Origin: Paraspadella gotoi
Taxonomy: Eukaryota; Chaetognatha
Direction: 5' to 3'
DNA: 64,000 bases
Assembly (NCBI GenBank): GCA_051294375.1
Contig: CM119269.1
Coordinates: 3,204,026-3,268,025, forward strand
Part shown: piece after piece, positions 24,900 to 41,870 of the stretch
Layout: the number at the start of each line of letters is the position of its first letter
How positions within the stretch are numbered: position 1 is the first letter of the stretch
Notes under the pieces: generated by a model
The model's input: only the letters and a program-made list of their open reading frames with translations
What the model was told of the DNA's origin: nothing
The model's database searches: none
Translations under genes and position numbers: made by a program

Positions 24900-27800
24900 G
24901 AAACGGAAGAAGTCTGTGCCCAGTCCAGATCCCCTGCACGTAGAATGACGTCAGATCACGCACCTTGCAAAGCTTTCGACCAGCCAAGGCGTGTCGACCA
25001 GGGGCGCCGCGTTGATGTCCGATCGTCTAAAGTCGACTTGAGAATCGGATGAAAACGTGAGAGATAATGGACATAGGGGCGATGGAGAAGTGAGAGAAAA
25101 TCTGGCTGTGGTCGCAAATTCCTGACGAACAGAAGCAAAAGCAAAGCTGAGACTGGGCAACCGACTTGAGCATGCAGGTCTAATCCAAAGAAAAGCAGGA
25201 CCAAGACGACGAAAACTATCAGTCTGGACAATTGGGAAGTGACAAAACGAGTGGTAGCAGCCAGATCCATGTGACCAGGTCAACAACGAACGAAGCCAAC
25301 TCTGAGCTTCTTGCAGAGGCTGGCAGGAGCGAAAATTTTGTACTCCTCAAACATGAGCGGAGAAATAGGTAGAGGCGAAGTATGCAAAACTCGCAGACAC
25401 TGCGGGCGACACTCCAAGCCGGGAAATCCTGCCGAAGGGGGCGGTTTTTGGAAGACACTCTTCAGCAACGGCCGACAAAGGATGTTGACGCACCTGGAAG
25501 ACACCATCCACATGAGGAAAGTACGGAGAATGCCGATATGTGCAAATTCATTGTGCTGATACTCGGAAGACGTCCTTCAAACGGCTTGATGTCCTCGAAA
25601 GGCCCCTACGCTGAAGGAAGGAGTCAAAACCATCGGCAGACCCTGTTCCTGTAACGGGAATCCTGTACGTCCCTCTGCAGCTGTCCGAGATGAGGAGAAG
25701 CTGATTGTTGAGGTCTTGGAGACCGTGCGCCTCTATATCCCAGAGACCAACTTGAGGCGGATCCGAGAGCTGGGAGGAGCGTGCGTGGCTTTGTCCAGAC
25801 ACCAGACGACGGAGACACGGAGACGAAAGAACTCCAACATCGAAGGAGGTCACAACAGGAACCATTCTGGGCCCTGGCCAAAAGGTGCGTCACAGAAGGA
25901 AACTCCCCCTGGGCCTCCCTCTACTTGAGGATCACCTTCCGGGATCATGGGAGGGGGGAAACCGTAGCCCTGTGAAAATCCAAACTTGACTGAGGGCATC
26001 CAGTCCGAGAGGTCCTCTCCTCTTCCACAGGAGAAGAGCGAGGAACTTGACGGGAGAGCGCCGTGCAAAACAGATCTATCTGTGGGAACCCAGAACGCGT
26101 CGAATCCGTCGAAAAACTTGGGGAGAGATGATTGCCAATCGAACTGCTTCTTCCGCGAGATCTGCATCCGCGATCAATTTCCTCGATGAAATTGCGTCCC
26201 CATTGTGATCTGCAGAGACTGAGCCAGAAGGAGAGAATCCCTGACACTTTCGTGAAGATCTGTAGCGGGCTGCAGGAGCTTGGGAGACACAGCGACACTA
26301 AGCTGTCGGTCTTCCACAAAAAGATTGCAGCCTGGATCTGCTGCACCGATGGACGCAGGAACTTGAGCAGGAACATGAACTCCTTCACAGTTATATGGAG
26401 ATGGGCATCCACACTCCCCAAGAACCCCGGTGAAGAGCCCGCGAACAGGAAGCCAACTCTGGAGCATCCGTCGACACTTCCGCCGTGCAAGAATCGCGGG
26501 AGAACAACGGCGATCGGAGCAAAGCAATCCTGGATTCTCGATGCTTATGACATCCATACGTAGCTCCACCTCGCGCTCCGAAGAAGGACACTGTCTTCCC
26601 AGATCCTTATCTCGTGGAGTAGACACGATTGACGTCGCCGTTGAACCTTGCCCGCTCTGCAACGAATGAGCGGGACTGCCCACGAGGCTGCGGTCGCAAG
26701 ACCAGCAGGCGAAGAACCTGCAAAGGGCCTGTGGGAGTGGGGCTCTAGCAGAGAGAGTCGGCATCTCGCCGAAGTGACAAAATCTTCGTCGCAAGGCGCG
26801 CAACTCGATGAAGCCGCCCCGTCCATTGGACGACGGCGCAAGAATGAAAGACTTGCTCGGAACCAGACTTGACTTCTTGGGATGGATGATGAAACCCGTC
26901 TTCAGAGTCGAAGACTTGAGAGTGTTCACGGGCAGACACTCCTCTTCGCGAGGTCCCAGTATCAGAAATCGTCTATTGTAAAAAGGCACCTGATGCCCCT
27001 CTTGCGGAGCAGGCACTAACGGGCGTGTCGTTTGGTGAACAGCCAGGGACCGTTTGCCAAACCGCGGAAGGATTTTGTATGATAACGCGTCCTGTCAATG
27101 AACCGAGCAAACACTTGCCGATGATCCACAGAAGAGGCAATTGTGGAGATACGGCGTCGCGAAGATGGATGAGATGACGCCAGTCCCCGGAAGAACGCAT
27201 CTTCGAACATTCTTGACAACCTTCTCCGAAGAAGGAGGGCAATGAAGGACTTGTTCGAGCTTCTTTCAATTTAAATCGGCCTCCATCCCTCTTCTTTTGG
27301 GACCAGAAAGAATTTGGATAATAACCCGGAGAAGGTTCACCTCCTCCACGGCACCCTTTTTCTAAAGCTGCCGCTATCTTGTCGTCGATGAGAGAGGTCC
27401 CTGTCCAAGAGGGGTCTCGTCGAAGGGGAGGCATCCTGGTGAGGGATCCACTGTTTGCTCCTGCAATGAGGAAACCCTTCACGTTTTGTACCATAGGAGA
27501 ATCCTGTCGACAAATCCGCCAAAACGGGACGAAAGTGTTGCAAGCGTCCTCCCCGGGAAGTGTGGAAGACGGGCCGGGAGACAAAATCGGAGTCATGGAC
27601 AGATCCATGGTCTTGATGTCAAAAGTGCGGCACGAGCGACGGCCGAGGGGGGGTCAAAGGAAGTCAATTTGGAGTCTTCGACGCGCTTCCTCCCCCTTTC
27701 CCCGAACGCCTAAAGGAGGGACTTGGCGTATAAGGCTTGTAGGAACCCCTGGACTTAGCAAACTTTTCCGCGGAGCTGCAATTATTTCTGGGGCGAAAAA

Positions 27801-28080
27801 GCTTGAGCCTTGAAAGAGAGGAATGTGATAGCCCGCAAAACCTCGTCGAAGTTTTTCCCAAAATAAAAACACAGAAAGGAGGGGAATCCGTAGTGTAGCT
27901 TTAGCTCCTTCGGAGAGATGCACTCCAGACGTCGATGATTCAAGCAAAGCGAATAAAAGAAAAGCGACATTGAAGCTGCATCCTTGAGTGGAGCAGCAAA
28001 GTTCCCAGTCCAAACTAAGTTCGTGGATCTGCGGCAGAAGCTTTGACGAGACGCACTGTAGACTTGAGGCTTCTGCGTGT
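24900..28080 (-). mobile_element. Degenerate DIRS-like retroelement (RT-RNase H region, broken)
   Basis: Read on the minus strand, landmarks of a DIRS/PAT-type reverse transcriptase appear in order but in shifting frames: FVPFWR near 27530, SFWSQKKRDGGRF near 27290, HLIHLRDAV near 27180, the YxDD box at 26961-26980, then GFIIHPKKSSLVPSK near 26896. RNase H-like blocks follow: HITVKEFMFLLKFL near 26395, TDSLVSL, FPQIDLFC near 26095 and FPPPMIP near 25955. Sequence upstream (27650-28080) could be the end of a gag-like frame. The region 24900-25850 would hold the tyrosine recombinase, but I see no convincing catalytic motif. No frame is open for long, so the element is dead or the sequence is full of indels. 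A Ty3-like element is the main alternative. Base composition (near 50% GC) contrasts with the AT-rich flanks. Confidence 0.55.
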
Positions 28081-28334
28081 GAAGGCGATGAGCAACGGCC
28101 CTGCATCTTCATAGAGCGAGGTGACTTGCTTGGAAAGACAGCGATTTGCGAAACAAAATTTGAGAAACAGAGAAATTTTTCTGTTGTTGCTTGGAGGGAT
28201 TCACGAACGCTGAAGCGGGGGGAGAGAGCGGAGAAGGCGAGGCGAGGGAGGAGGAGAGAGGGGAGGGAAGGGGGGAGGGAGAGGAGAGGCGGGGGAGAGG
28301 GAGAGAGAGAAGAGAAAGAGAGAGAGAGAAGAAG

Positions 28335-28392
<58 letters not shown>

Positions 28393-29140
28393 GAGAGAGA
28401 GAGAGCGTAGAGAGGAAGAGAAGAGAAGGAGACCAAGACAAGATAAAGAGCTCTTTTTTTGCTNNNNNNNNNNNNNNNNNNNNNNNNNTGCTCGACAAGT
28501 TTCCGCGAACGAACGTGAGAACAAAAGGCTGAACGAAAGAACAAAGAACAAAGAACAAACTTCCGAAAAAGAGATTAAACTAACGAACGAATATCTAAAC
28601 TACAGTTATAAGTCAAAAATAACAAACAAACTTTAATCAAATTTAAAAAGTGAAAAAAATTTAGTTGAAGCGACAGCATTTGATTACGAGGGATCGAATG
28701 TAACGTAAACAAACCATCACGTTAATTATTATGATGACGACGAGGTCGCCGACGACGCTGACGACGACGATAGCGACGACGACGAAGATTTAAACGCCGA
28801 GAGATTTCCTCGATTTTTATCGAAAAATTTCCCCCGGGTTCAGAATTCACTGAGTCAAACGACATAGAAAATCATCAAGTTTGACAACAACAATGAAAAC
28901 AATCGTCAGCTTTCAAAAGTCTCGTCGAAGAGAGATGGCTTTTTCGAATGTTAGAGTTATGGTTTTATGTAGCATTCGATTCGTACTACCTTCATAGATT
29001 TATAGAACATATTGAAATTTTAAAGATTGGCGTGGGCGCAAAAGTTCATTCTGGAACGTGTTTACTACCCAATTTTTTAGGAAAAGTTTTGACTGAAGAG
29101 AGAGATGAGAGAGAGGAGAGAGGAGAGAGAGAGAGAGAGC

Positions 29141-29177
<37 letters not shown>

Positions 29178-29602
29178 AGAAGAGAGAGAGAGAAGAGAGG
29201 AGAAATTGGTCCGTCAATGATTAGGTTTCCTCGATGATTCTAGCCAAGTCTTTTTTTTCCTTTGGTTTTTATTTTCATTTTATCGTCGAGGGAAAAATTA
29301 TCCACGAATCCTGGGAAATTTCGAAGATGAAAAATTAGAGGTTAAACATCGAATTCACCTGTAGTCATAAAAATACAGAACATTGAATGAATACAATTTA
29401 AAATCTGATTATGATATATATAAATATTGTATTCTACCGTTTGTCAGCTGAAGGTTTCCAAAACCTCATTTCGATCTTTCCTAATGAACAAAAACTCTAA
29501 ATAAACATAAATAAACTATAGGTAAACAAACTTCCTGTGTTGAAGAAAATTCCACTCTCCGGAGAAATAAACAAACGTGAGAGAGACAGAATGAGCGAGA
29601 GG

Positions 29603-29605
<3 letters not shown>

Positions 29606-29682
<77 letters not shown>
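29606..29682 (+). repeat. (GA)n microsatellite
   Basis: Almost perfect GA tract of about 77 bp. Confidence 0.9.
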
Positions 29683-29686
<4 letters not shown>

Positions 29687-30729
29687 GACCCCATAAAAAA
29701 TCAAAGATAACGGTGAGGACTTTCTGGCGGAAATCTGGTTTTAAAAATTTCGAGATAACAAGAAGGTTTTTCTCTCGGCGTCGGAGGAGGAATGTGGGTT
29801 TTATCGAGTCAACTCGGAGAAATGATTGGCGCGCGGCGATAAAGTATACATCGTTTCTAGAATATCAACCTGTATGTACAAGAGTTTTGTTGATCTGCAG
29901 AATCGTGGGTCGCTCACCTAAGAACAAAAATCGTTCGCTCTCTCTCTCTCTCTCTCTTCCGCTAGCAAATCCCGCCGGTCTCCTTCGATCATTGGCCTTT
30001 TGCAATAAATAATAATTAAATTTTCTCATTTACATCCGAGCTGGGATCTTAATTCAAATCGTTAAATTCGCTTCGGCACAACCCCGACTCTTAAACCTTT
30101 CAACCTGCGAGATTTCGCCCTCGAGGCGAGCGGGAGTTGTTGTTATTGTTGTTGTTGTTGTTTTTATTCCCGTCGTGCTGGCCAGAGCTTCTTCACTACG
30201 AATCGCTCTTTTAGTTGCGACTAGTTGCGACTCAATGATCTGTTTTTCCGTCGGTCCGTTTATCTTAAGGTACGATTTAAAAAAAAACAGTAAATTAAAA
30301 AAAATATATCCTAAAACTTTGCTCTTTAAAAAATATTTTTATTATTATTCTTAATATTATAAATATATATAAAATATAATCAAGGGCAACATCGACCAGC
30401 TGAACGCTGAAAAGCGTTTCTTGTTTTTTTAAATTTCCCGCGTATTTTTTGTTCTATTTTTTTTGGTGCGAAATTCGGTGTTAATGAATTCGCGTTTGAA
30501 TTCGATTCGATATCGCGATTTCGATTTAAAGGTAAAGGCGGAGTCGATCCAGGCCCTTCTTCGCGTCTGCCCTCCCATCTTTGTCTCTTTTCGTAACGCG
30601 GGCAGCGTTGGCTCCATTCGTTTCGCCGTCGTTACATCTCTGGGTTCCCGGATTAATATCCCCCCAGCGCCCGAGATTTAAGACTTGGGAAGGAGGCGTT
30701 CGCCGATTGGACCAACGGAAAAAGAGAAC

Positions 30730-30785
<56 letters not shown>

Positions 30786-31548
30786 TATAGAAAGCAAGAG
30801 AGTGAGAGAGAGAGAGCGTGCGAGGTTCAGAAAGTTGGTTTCTCATCGGGGAAAATCGATACCTGACCTGAATAAACAGAACAAAGAGGTTAAGAAAAGT
30901 TTTTGAGTAAACAAAACGCTTTCATTGTACTAAAATTTATGGGATATTTTACAGCCTTCAGGTTGAAACTGTGTTTTTATTTCGAGCCGAGTTCGAGGTT
31001 ATTTACGATAGTTATTAAAGGGAGCAACGTTTGAATTACGTTCCCTCGATTCGAACCCATCGATTAATATTTTTAAATGTTTAATTCTTTTTTTTAAAAA
31101 AAAAGTTTTAACGGCTTTCGACTCGTGCCCAATAATTAGGAAAAAAATGGGCTAGAGATTTTGAGGCCGAGTCGCCATTGTTGTTTGTTATTTGTTTGTT
31201 GTTTGTCAAAAGTTGGATAAAAGATAATAAGTAAATCGATCTTTAAGATTTGATGAACGTGTTTCTAGCGCTACATGCTACATGCTACATGCTCCGTTGC
31301 ATGCTTCCAGTTATCAATAAACGAAAACCTTAAGAATTTCAGCAAGAAATATGGCAAGGCTAAGTGAGAAGTTTACGTCATTTCTTGACGAAAATAACGT
31401 CATTACTCGCTCGTACCACTATTAACCATAAACTGTACATTTATTCGAACCTCGACTCTCTTCTTCTCGACTCAATTTGACGCCAAAAAAGACGCAGATT
31501 TTTTTCTCCCCCTAATGAGTCTTCCTATTAGGAGGGAGGGGGAAAAAT

Positions 31549-31552
<4 letters not shown>

Positions 31553-31621
<69 letters not shown>
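31553..31621 (+). repeat. (GA)n microsatellite
   Basis: Perfect GA tract of about 69 bp. Similar tracts occur at 30731-30782, 37169-37211 and 58975-59015. Confidence 0.9.
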
Positions 31622-31624
<3 letters not shown>

Positions 31625-33174
31625 CCCCTTTGATTTGAATCCACCTGCGCAAACATCGAAGATGATTTGAAAAGCAAACGCACTCGTGTTTTGTATAATT
31701 AAAGATTCGTCGAAGCAAAATAAATCAAATGAGAACGCGACAGAGACGAAGGGACGGATGGGAGGACAGACGACGACCCAAGATGGCGAGTGGCTTCTTT
31801 TCAGTCAAAAAAAAAAAAACTTATTTACGATGACGCAAATGCGACGGAAATTTATGATGCGAACAGAAGTGAGACGTTGAGTTGGGGGGGGAGGTGGGAT
31901 TCGAAGAGAAGTAACTGCTTGTAACTCGCGAGGAACTACAAAGATACCAAGAAGTTTAACTGCGATGAAAATAATATAAAATGATTTGAAATAAAAAAGA
32001 AAAAAAAAAGCGGATCGAAGCCACCAGCGATCGACTTTGAGCCACGGGGGGCGAAAATTGGGAAAGGGGGGCGGGGTGGAGGAGTGTGTTGGGGTGAGCC
32101 CGTGAGATCACGAGACTCTGGATCCCGGCCGCTATGCGGTCATGGGGTTGTTTTTTTTTCGTTCGATGGTAAAAAGAAACTGAGACTTTAAAACGTTTCT
32201 CGTTTTAGGCCAAAGAATTTTTTTTTAGAAAGGAAAGTATTTCAAAAATGTTTTTAAATTAACGAAAAAAAGTGGTTTTTTTTATAAAATTAAGATTCAA
32301 TTTGAAACGCATCACGAATTTTTGTCATAAAAAAATTTCGTTCAACAACGCTTCTATCGGAAAATGGGAAAAACATATAACTATCCTATGGATTGGGGCC
32401 ATGGGACTTAAATTAATATTATTGGAGCGTAATTCAATTCGCGGTAAAAGGGAAGATGAAACAAAACATTGAAAATAAAAAAAAATTATACCTAAAAAAA
32501 AAAAGAGATCGAAGAATCTTTTGTATCCAAAAAAAAAAATTCTCAAATTCCCATGAAATATTTTTCTCGAATTCAAAAATCAAACGGGAAATCCAGAGGG
32601 AGAGAGAGGGGGAAAAAATGATGAAAATAAAAAAAAGGGAAAAGAGATAAAAAAGAGAAGAGAAAAAGAAAAAAAAAAGTATTTTGGAAAAAAAAAAAAT
32701 CCCATCAGACAATTATCGCATCGCGCGCCCTCTGCCCTCGAATGGCTGGAGACCCCAGCAAACCCCCTCGGCTCTCGTGGTTCGATCCGTTCGAGTATTC
32801 GAGGTCATCTGTCAGGTCCCGAGTTCGAGACTCCGAGGTTGGAAACCTTCGTTTATATTACATGATATGACAATTTGCAAATTACTTTTCTATTTTTATA
32901 TTTTATGAAAGATTTAGTATTTAATCTAAATTATTTAAAAAAATACATATTGCTTTCTTTCTTAAAAAAAATTTTACTTATCATTATATCTAATAACTCA
33001 ATTTGGGAAGGGGAAGTCAGTGTTGTCTTCTGGAAATAGAGGGAGCATCTATACAACACAAGGTTAAATTACAATCTGTCCTAGTTTTCTAATTGATATC
33101 ACACATCATTTCTGTTAGAAAGTCATTAATGAAAAATCATAATATCTAAGAGGCTGAACAGAAAGGGGTGGGAA

Positions 33175-33345
33175 TGGATAATTTTTTGAAAGATAAGACT
33201 ACCATGTAGAATTGTATGTTCTGATGGGGATACATACTGGGGAAAGGTCTATAGGGGCACCTTTATGTCGTGAATATAATTTGAAAATACTTTAATGAAA
33301 ATTATATTTTTTCTTTATCCTACTTTTAATTATTTCTTTTATACA
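33175..33345 (+). repeat. Interspersed repeat family B, copy 2
   Basis: Diverged match to 24475-24650 over about 170 bp, including AGAATTGTATGTTCTGAT and TAATTATTTCTTT. It has no coding content. Confidence 0.7.
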
Positions 33346-34671
33346 TATATTTTATACTTATATTATACAGATTTTAACCAGGTATTTGACCATTTGATAC
33401 ATCAATTAAATTGAATCCTTTTTAATTAAAGACTCATACGTGTCCAGCAATTCACTATTGAGCGCCCTCCCGCACTCTCCTTGCTCAACTGTGTCACGAC
33501 TTCCAAAGTAAAGAATATCCGTCAACCGGCTCAGCGATATAAATATCAGGGCCTTCGAAAATGTTTTAAAGACAGTTACGTATAATTCTTCAAAACTTCA
33601 AAACCTCCAGAGAAACTTTTTTTTTCTTTTTGACTGAAAACCTTTTCCCGAAAAAAAAAAACATCTTGACGTGACTTTAAAACATCTCGTGAGAGATGAC
33701 TCTTTTGTAGAAGTCTCACAAATCTATAGCATTAACGAAATCGAGGCAAAAGTCTTTTATAATTTGTTATATTCGTTAGTTGATGGATACGATTTTGTAA
33801 AATTCTAGAGGTTAGAAAAGGTGAGAGAGGCGCAGGCGAGTCGGGGGCTTTCATGTCTAACGTTTCTGTCGATATTAAATTTGTAAAAAATGAGCGCAAT
33901 TTTTGTGAACATTTATGCCTGAACAGCGAACATGCATTTTCTTGTTGGCAGGAATCCTTGCATTCAAAAAAAAAAAACAAAAAAAAAAAAACACCGCCTT
34001 CAAAAATCATCCTCAACCCTTTCTAAAAAAAGAACGCACTTTGATTTGATCACTTCTGCCACCTCGGAATCCATCCCACTCCCCCAACCACCCAACCACC
34101 CAACCACCTTTTCCACCCCTCCCACCTGTTTTTTTCTCTTCTCAATCCTCAACGCCGATTGGTCTTTTGTCGATCCGAAGTGGGTCGCGACTCCTACCTG
34201 TTGATTTCGTTATTTCCCCCCCCTCTTCAGATAAAAAAATAAAAAAATAAACATAAAACAGAAAAAAAAAAGAAAACTAAAAAAAAAGGGAAGCGAATTA
34301 AACGGCGCGGGACCCGAGGATCAGTGATGAAGGATCGAGATCGAGTCTCGTCTGTGGTGGAAAGAAGTGTGGTTTGTGGAGTGGAGGCTGTGGAGGGTGG
34401 TGTGGTTCAAGTTAATATTCAAGGAAAAAAGAAAAAGGAATAGAGTCGGGAAAGGGTTGTGCTGGTTTGGGAGTCCGTTGATCTTCGATTCAATTGTTAC
34501 TTTTTACTTTTAATCTTTGTTGATCTGTTGACAAATATTTGGTTCATAGTGGTCGTCACATAGTGGTTGCGGTATTTTTAGGCAAGGTGGCGCGTCGATT
34601 TGAATTGAGGGATTGAATAAAGATAAGGAGAGAAAAAGGAGAAAAAGAGAGAGAAAGAGTGAGATAGGGAA

Positions 34672-34676
<5 letters not shown>

Positions 34677-34756
<80 letters not shown>

Positions 34757-34804
34757 AAAGGGGAAGTAAGAGAGTAAAAATAGAAATAAAGCGAAAGAAT
34801 GTGA

Positions 34805-34852
<48 letters not shown>

Positions 34853-34860
34853 TAGAGAGA
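34677..34860 (+). repeat. (GA)n microsatellite, compound
   Basis: Pure GA to 34753, then interrupted GAGAAA and GA runs to 34860. Confidence 0.9.
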
Positions 34861-35391
34861 GCCTGTGAATGTGATTGGACAAAAGGAAAGAACGTCGAAA
34901 CTAAAACACATCCAACTTTTGTAACTGCATCGAGTCACGCGCTTCGTTGGCGAATCTCGATCCAAAAACTTGGCCAGAAGTTTTTTTTCTCTGCGGACCG
35001 CGTTATCGTCGCTCTTTTAGATATTTTTTTATCGTTTGAAAAATCCAGTAATACAATTTTAAACTAGAATAATATTCTAAAATTTTATCAGAATTTGTCT
35101 TTTACAAATGGTTAAATTTTGTGTTCAATCATCAAGTTTGATTCTCGTAAATTAAAAAAAAATTTGTACAAGTTCTGAAAGATTTTAAGAAAATCGTGAA
35201 AAGCGTTTCTTGTTAATCATAGCAACCACTAGTAACTTTTTTGCGTCGCTTTTTTTTTGTTTCAAAAAAAAAAAAAAAAACGAAACCGAAAATCGTATCC
35301 TATTCTTGTGGGTTTTTTTTTTTTTGTGTTTTTTTCAGATTTATTGTTTTTTATCTTTCGTTGCTACGTCTTCGTCGTTTGTGTCCTCAAT

Positions 35392-35423
<32 letters not shown>

Positions 35424-37165
35424 ATAAAAATCATTTTTCAAAGTTCATAAAGCGAATTGACCTTGCCAATGGATATCATTATTGTTATCGTCGCGAGATG
35501 AACAAATTCCGGATTAAAAAAAAGTAAACAAAACGAAAGACTGTCAACAAAAGAGCAATTTTTTTTCCCTTTCACCCCTAAATCTCAGCAACCGGGAATT
35601 TAGTGAATTAGAAATCCGTGGATTAGTTTTCAACGTCAGGATACGACGCTTATTTTGTTTGCAAAATTAAATTTCGTTTGTGACGTTCGGTTGAAGTCGC
35701 GCGTTGGTCCATTTGTCAAAACAGTCACGAAAAAGTGAAAAGGAGGATCGTCTTACTTTCACAATATTGTAGCCTCGCTTGAGTGCGAAAATCACAGTCA
35801 GCGTGAATACTTCGTACACTTTGAAACGACTGCGATTCACGAGAGTTTCCTAACGAATCCTTATGAAATTTTATGTTAATAACGCATTATAAACGAATTA
35901 ACTAAGAACAACATGGGTTGGAACTACGACGTTTAATGAAATGAAAGTGCAACTATATCGACGTTGAAAGCACTTCAAAAGAAGGCGGGTCTTATTGACA
36001 AATAATGAATGCTAAATGATGATAATTTACGAATTTGAATTTTAAAAACGAATTGGTGAACTAAGATTAGTTTAATAAGGGTTGTGGATAGTTAACTCTT
36101 AGTTTCTCGTTAATTCTCACTCTCCAAGACCATTTTTAATAAAAGAAGAATTATTTTCTTACTTTATCTTAATTTTCTCCAAAGCATCGGTACAGCTTCG
36201 GTACAAACGTCACTCCATTCATCTCTCATCATTATTTCCATTCATAGGTCAATCGGTGGATTTTTTTTACCGCTTTCCATCACTCCATTATTTGTCACTC
36301 AATTCATCGACCTTTTTTTTATAAACATCCAACACCCCATTCCTTTTTTATTTGTCACTTCATTTCTCAACTTAATTTCTTAATTTCACTTCATTTAACA
36401 AACTCTTCACCTCAATCTAACATTATTTTTAACGCATATTTATTTCCATTCGTCACTCCATTCATCTCTCATATTTATTTCCATTCGTCAAACCATTCAT
36501 AACCCATATCATCGCATTCAATCGCTTCGTATATCGCCATCTTGTTCTGTTTATTATCAACAAAAGGGAAACGACGAATCAAAACGTCGGGAGCCTCTTC
36601 GCCGTCGCTTCTCCGACCGAAAGATCTCTTGTTTTTTTTGTTTTTTTTCTTAGAATTTCGATTCTCATACAAAAGTCGGCTCGATTGAAACGTTTAGAAT
36701 CTTAAATACTTAACGTCCGGATTTAACAAAACAAATTCGAGGTGATCGCGTCACGAACGGTGAAGATCACAAAAAAATTGTCAAAAGCGACGGGATTTGA
36801 AGGAAAGGCGAAATCGGCGGGATCCTTGGTCAACTCCAGCAACATCTTCTTCGGAGCTTTATTCTCCATGAGCCTACTCCATCAAGTTTGACGACGAAGA
36901 ATCTGCCTTTATCATTGAATCTAAAACCGATCGGTTCATCGATAGGTCATCGGATCGATCCCTGAATCGACTTCTATTTTATGATTTCTGTCGTTATTGA
37001 TTTTTTTTTTCATTTCGGAAATATTTCGGTTTTGTTCTTTTTTTAAAAAATTTATCCTTCGGAGGGGCGACTGCTTACAATCAAGGGGTCGTCGTATAAA
37101 CAACAAACCGCAAACCAAAGACCAAGGTGAAGTTAAAAAAGAAAGAAGTCGGGGGGGAAGGGAGG

Positions 37166-37216
<51 letters not shown>

Positions 37217-37979
37217 AACGCGCTAGACCGTCTGGATTTAATTTTCTCTTTCTCGCGAAATCCAACGATTGTGAGTCCCTCTTTCGTCTTCATCTTTGAA
37301 TCGAGAAGGAGCGGCCTTCAATTTTTCCTTTCAATTTGCATACAATCGTAAAAATGATAAAAAAAGAAATTTAAAGACGAGTCGAACGAAAAAAATAGGA
37401 AAAAAAGAAAAAAACGAAAAAAAAATCTTTTGATTTCGCTCTTTATCGATTCGTTAAAATTACGTAAACAAAATGGAAAACCGTCGTTTTATTTTTCGAC
37501 ATTTTACGGCGTTTTTTATTAACGATGTTTACAAACAAATCATTTCTACGAGGATAATTTTCTCTTTCGCGTAGTGATTGGTTTTTCCCGATGGCTTGAT
37601 AAACGTTACAGCACGATGTGATTCTCACGACACATCTGCTGACTCATCTGCCGACACATTCACCGACACATTGCGCAACTCAATATGTGACGACGAAATC
37701 ACGACTGAAAAAAAAACCGCAACGAGTGAAGCAGAGATTTCGAGAATATCGGATCGCATATCTCATTATTGTATGAAGATATGATAAATTTCTAACTGTT
37801 TTTTTTTGTTTATGTCATTACAAAATTTTATTACATTTTATTTCGTTACAACAATCCTAAACGAGCCTAACAATAAATATTATTATAATTAAAAAGATAA
37901 ATTAATACGTACGCGAAATGCTATTCCGTTTTACTCGAAACTCAAAAGACGAATTTTAAGGAAATTTATTTTTTTAAAA

Positions 37980-41870
<3,891 letters not shown>

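Larger units (their letters stand above)
28490..37979. other. Long AT-rich intergenic region between retroelement and collagen copy 2
   Basis: Apart from (GA)n tracts, one family B repeat and a CTACATG heptamer run at 31270-31290, nothing is identifiable. Open frames are short, frameless in composition or purely repetitive. A GC-richer patch at 32700-32850 has weak tRNA-like box sequences. Confidence 0.5.

Noticed and set aside
32735-32835. Possible tRNA-derived SINE (TGGCTGGAGAC and GGTTCGATCC boxes)
   Set aside because: Only loose box matches, no tRNA fold, and no second copy seen in the window.
34510-34965. Ser-Leu and Arg-Glu frames over GA tracts
   Set aside because: Pure microsatellite translation; the same pattern recurs at every GA/CT tract in the window.
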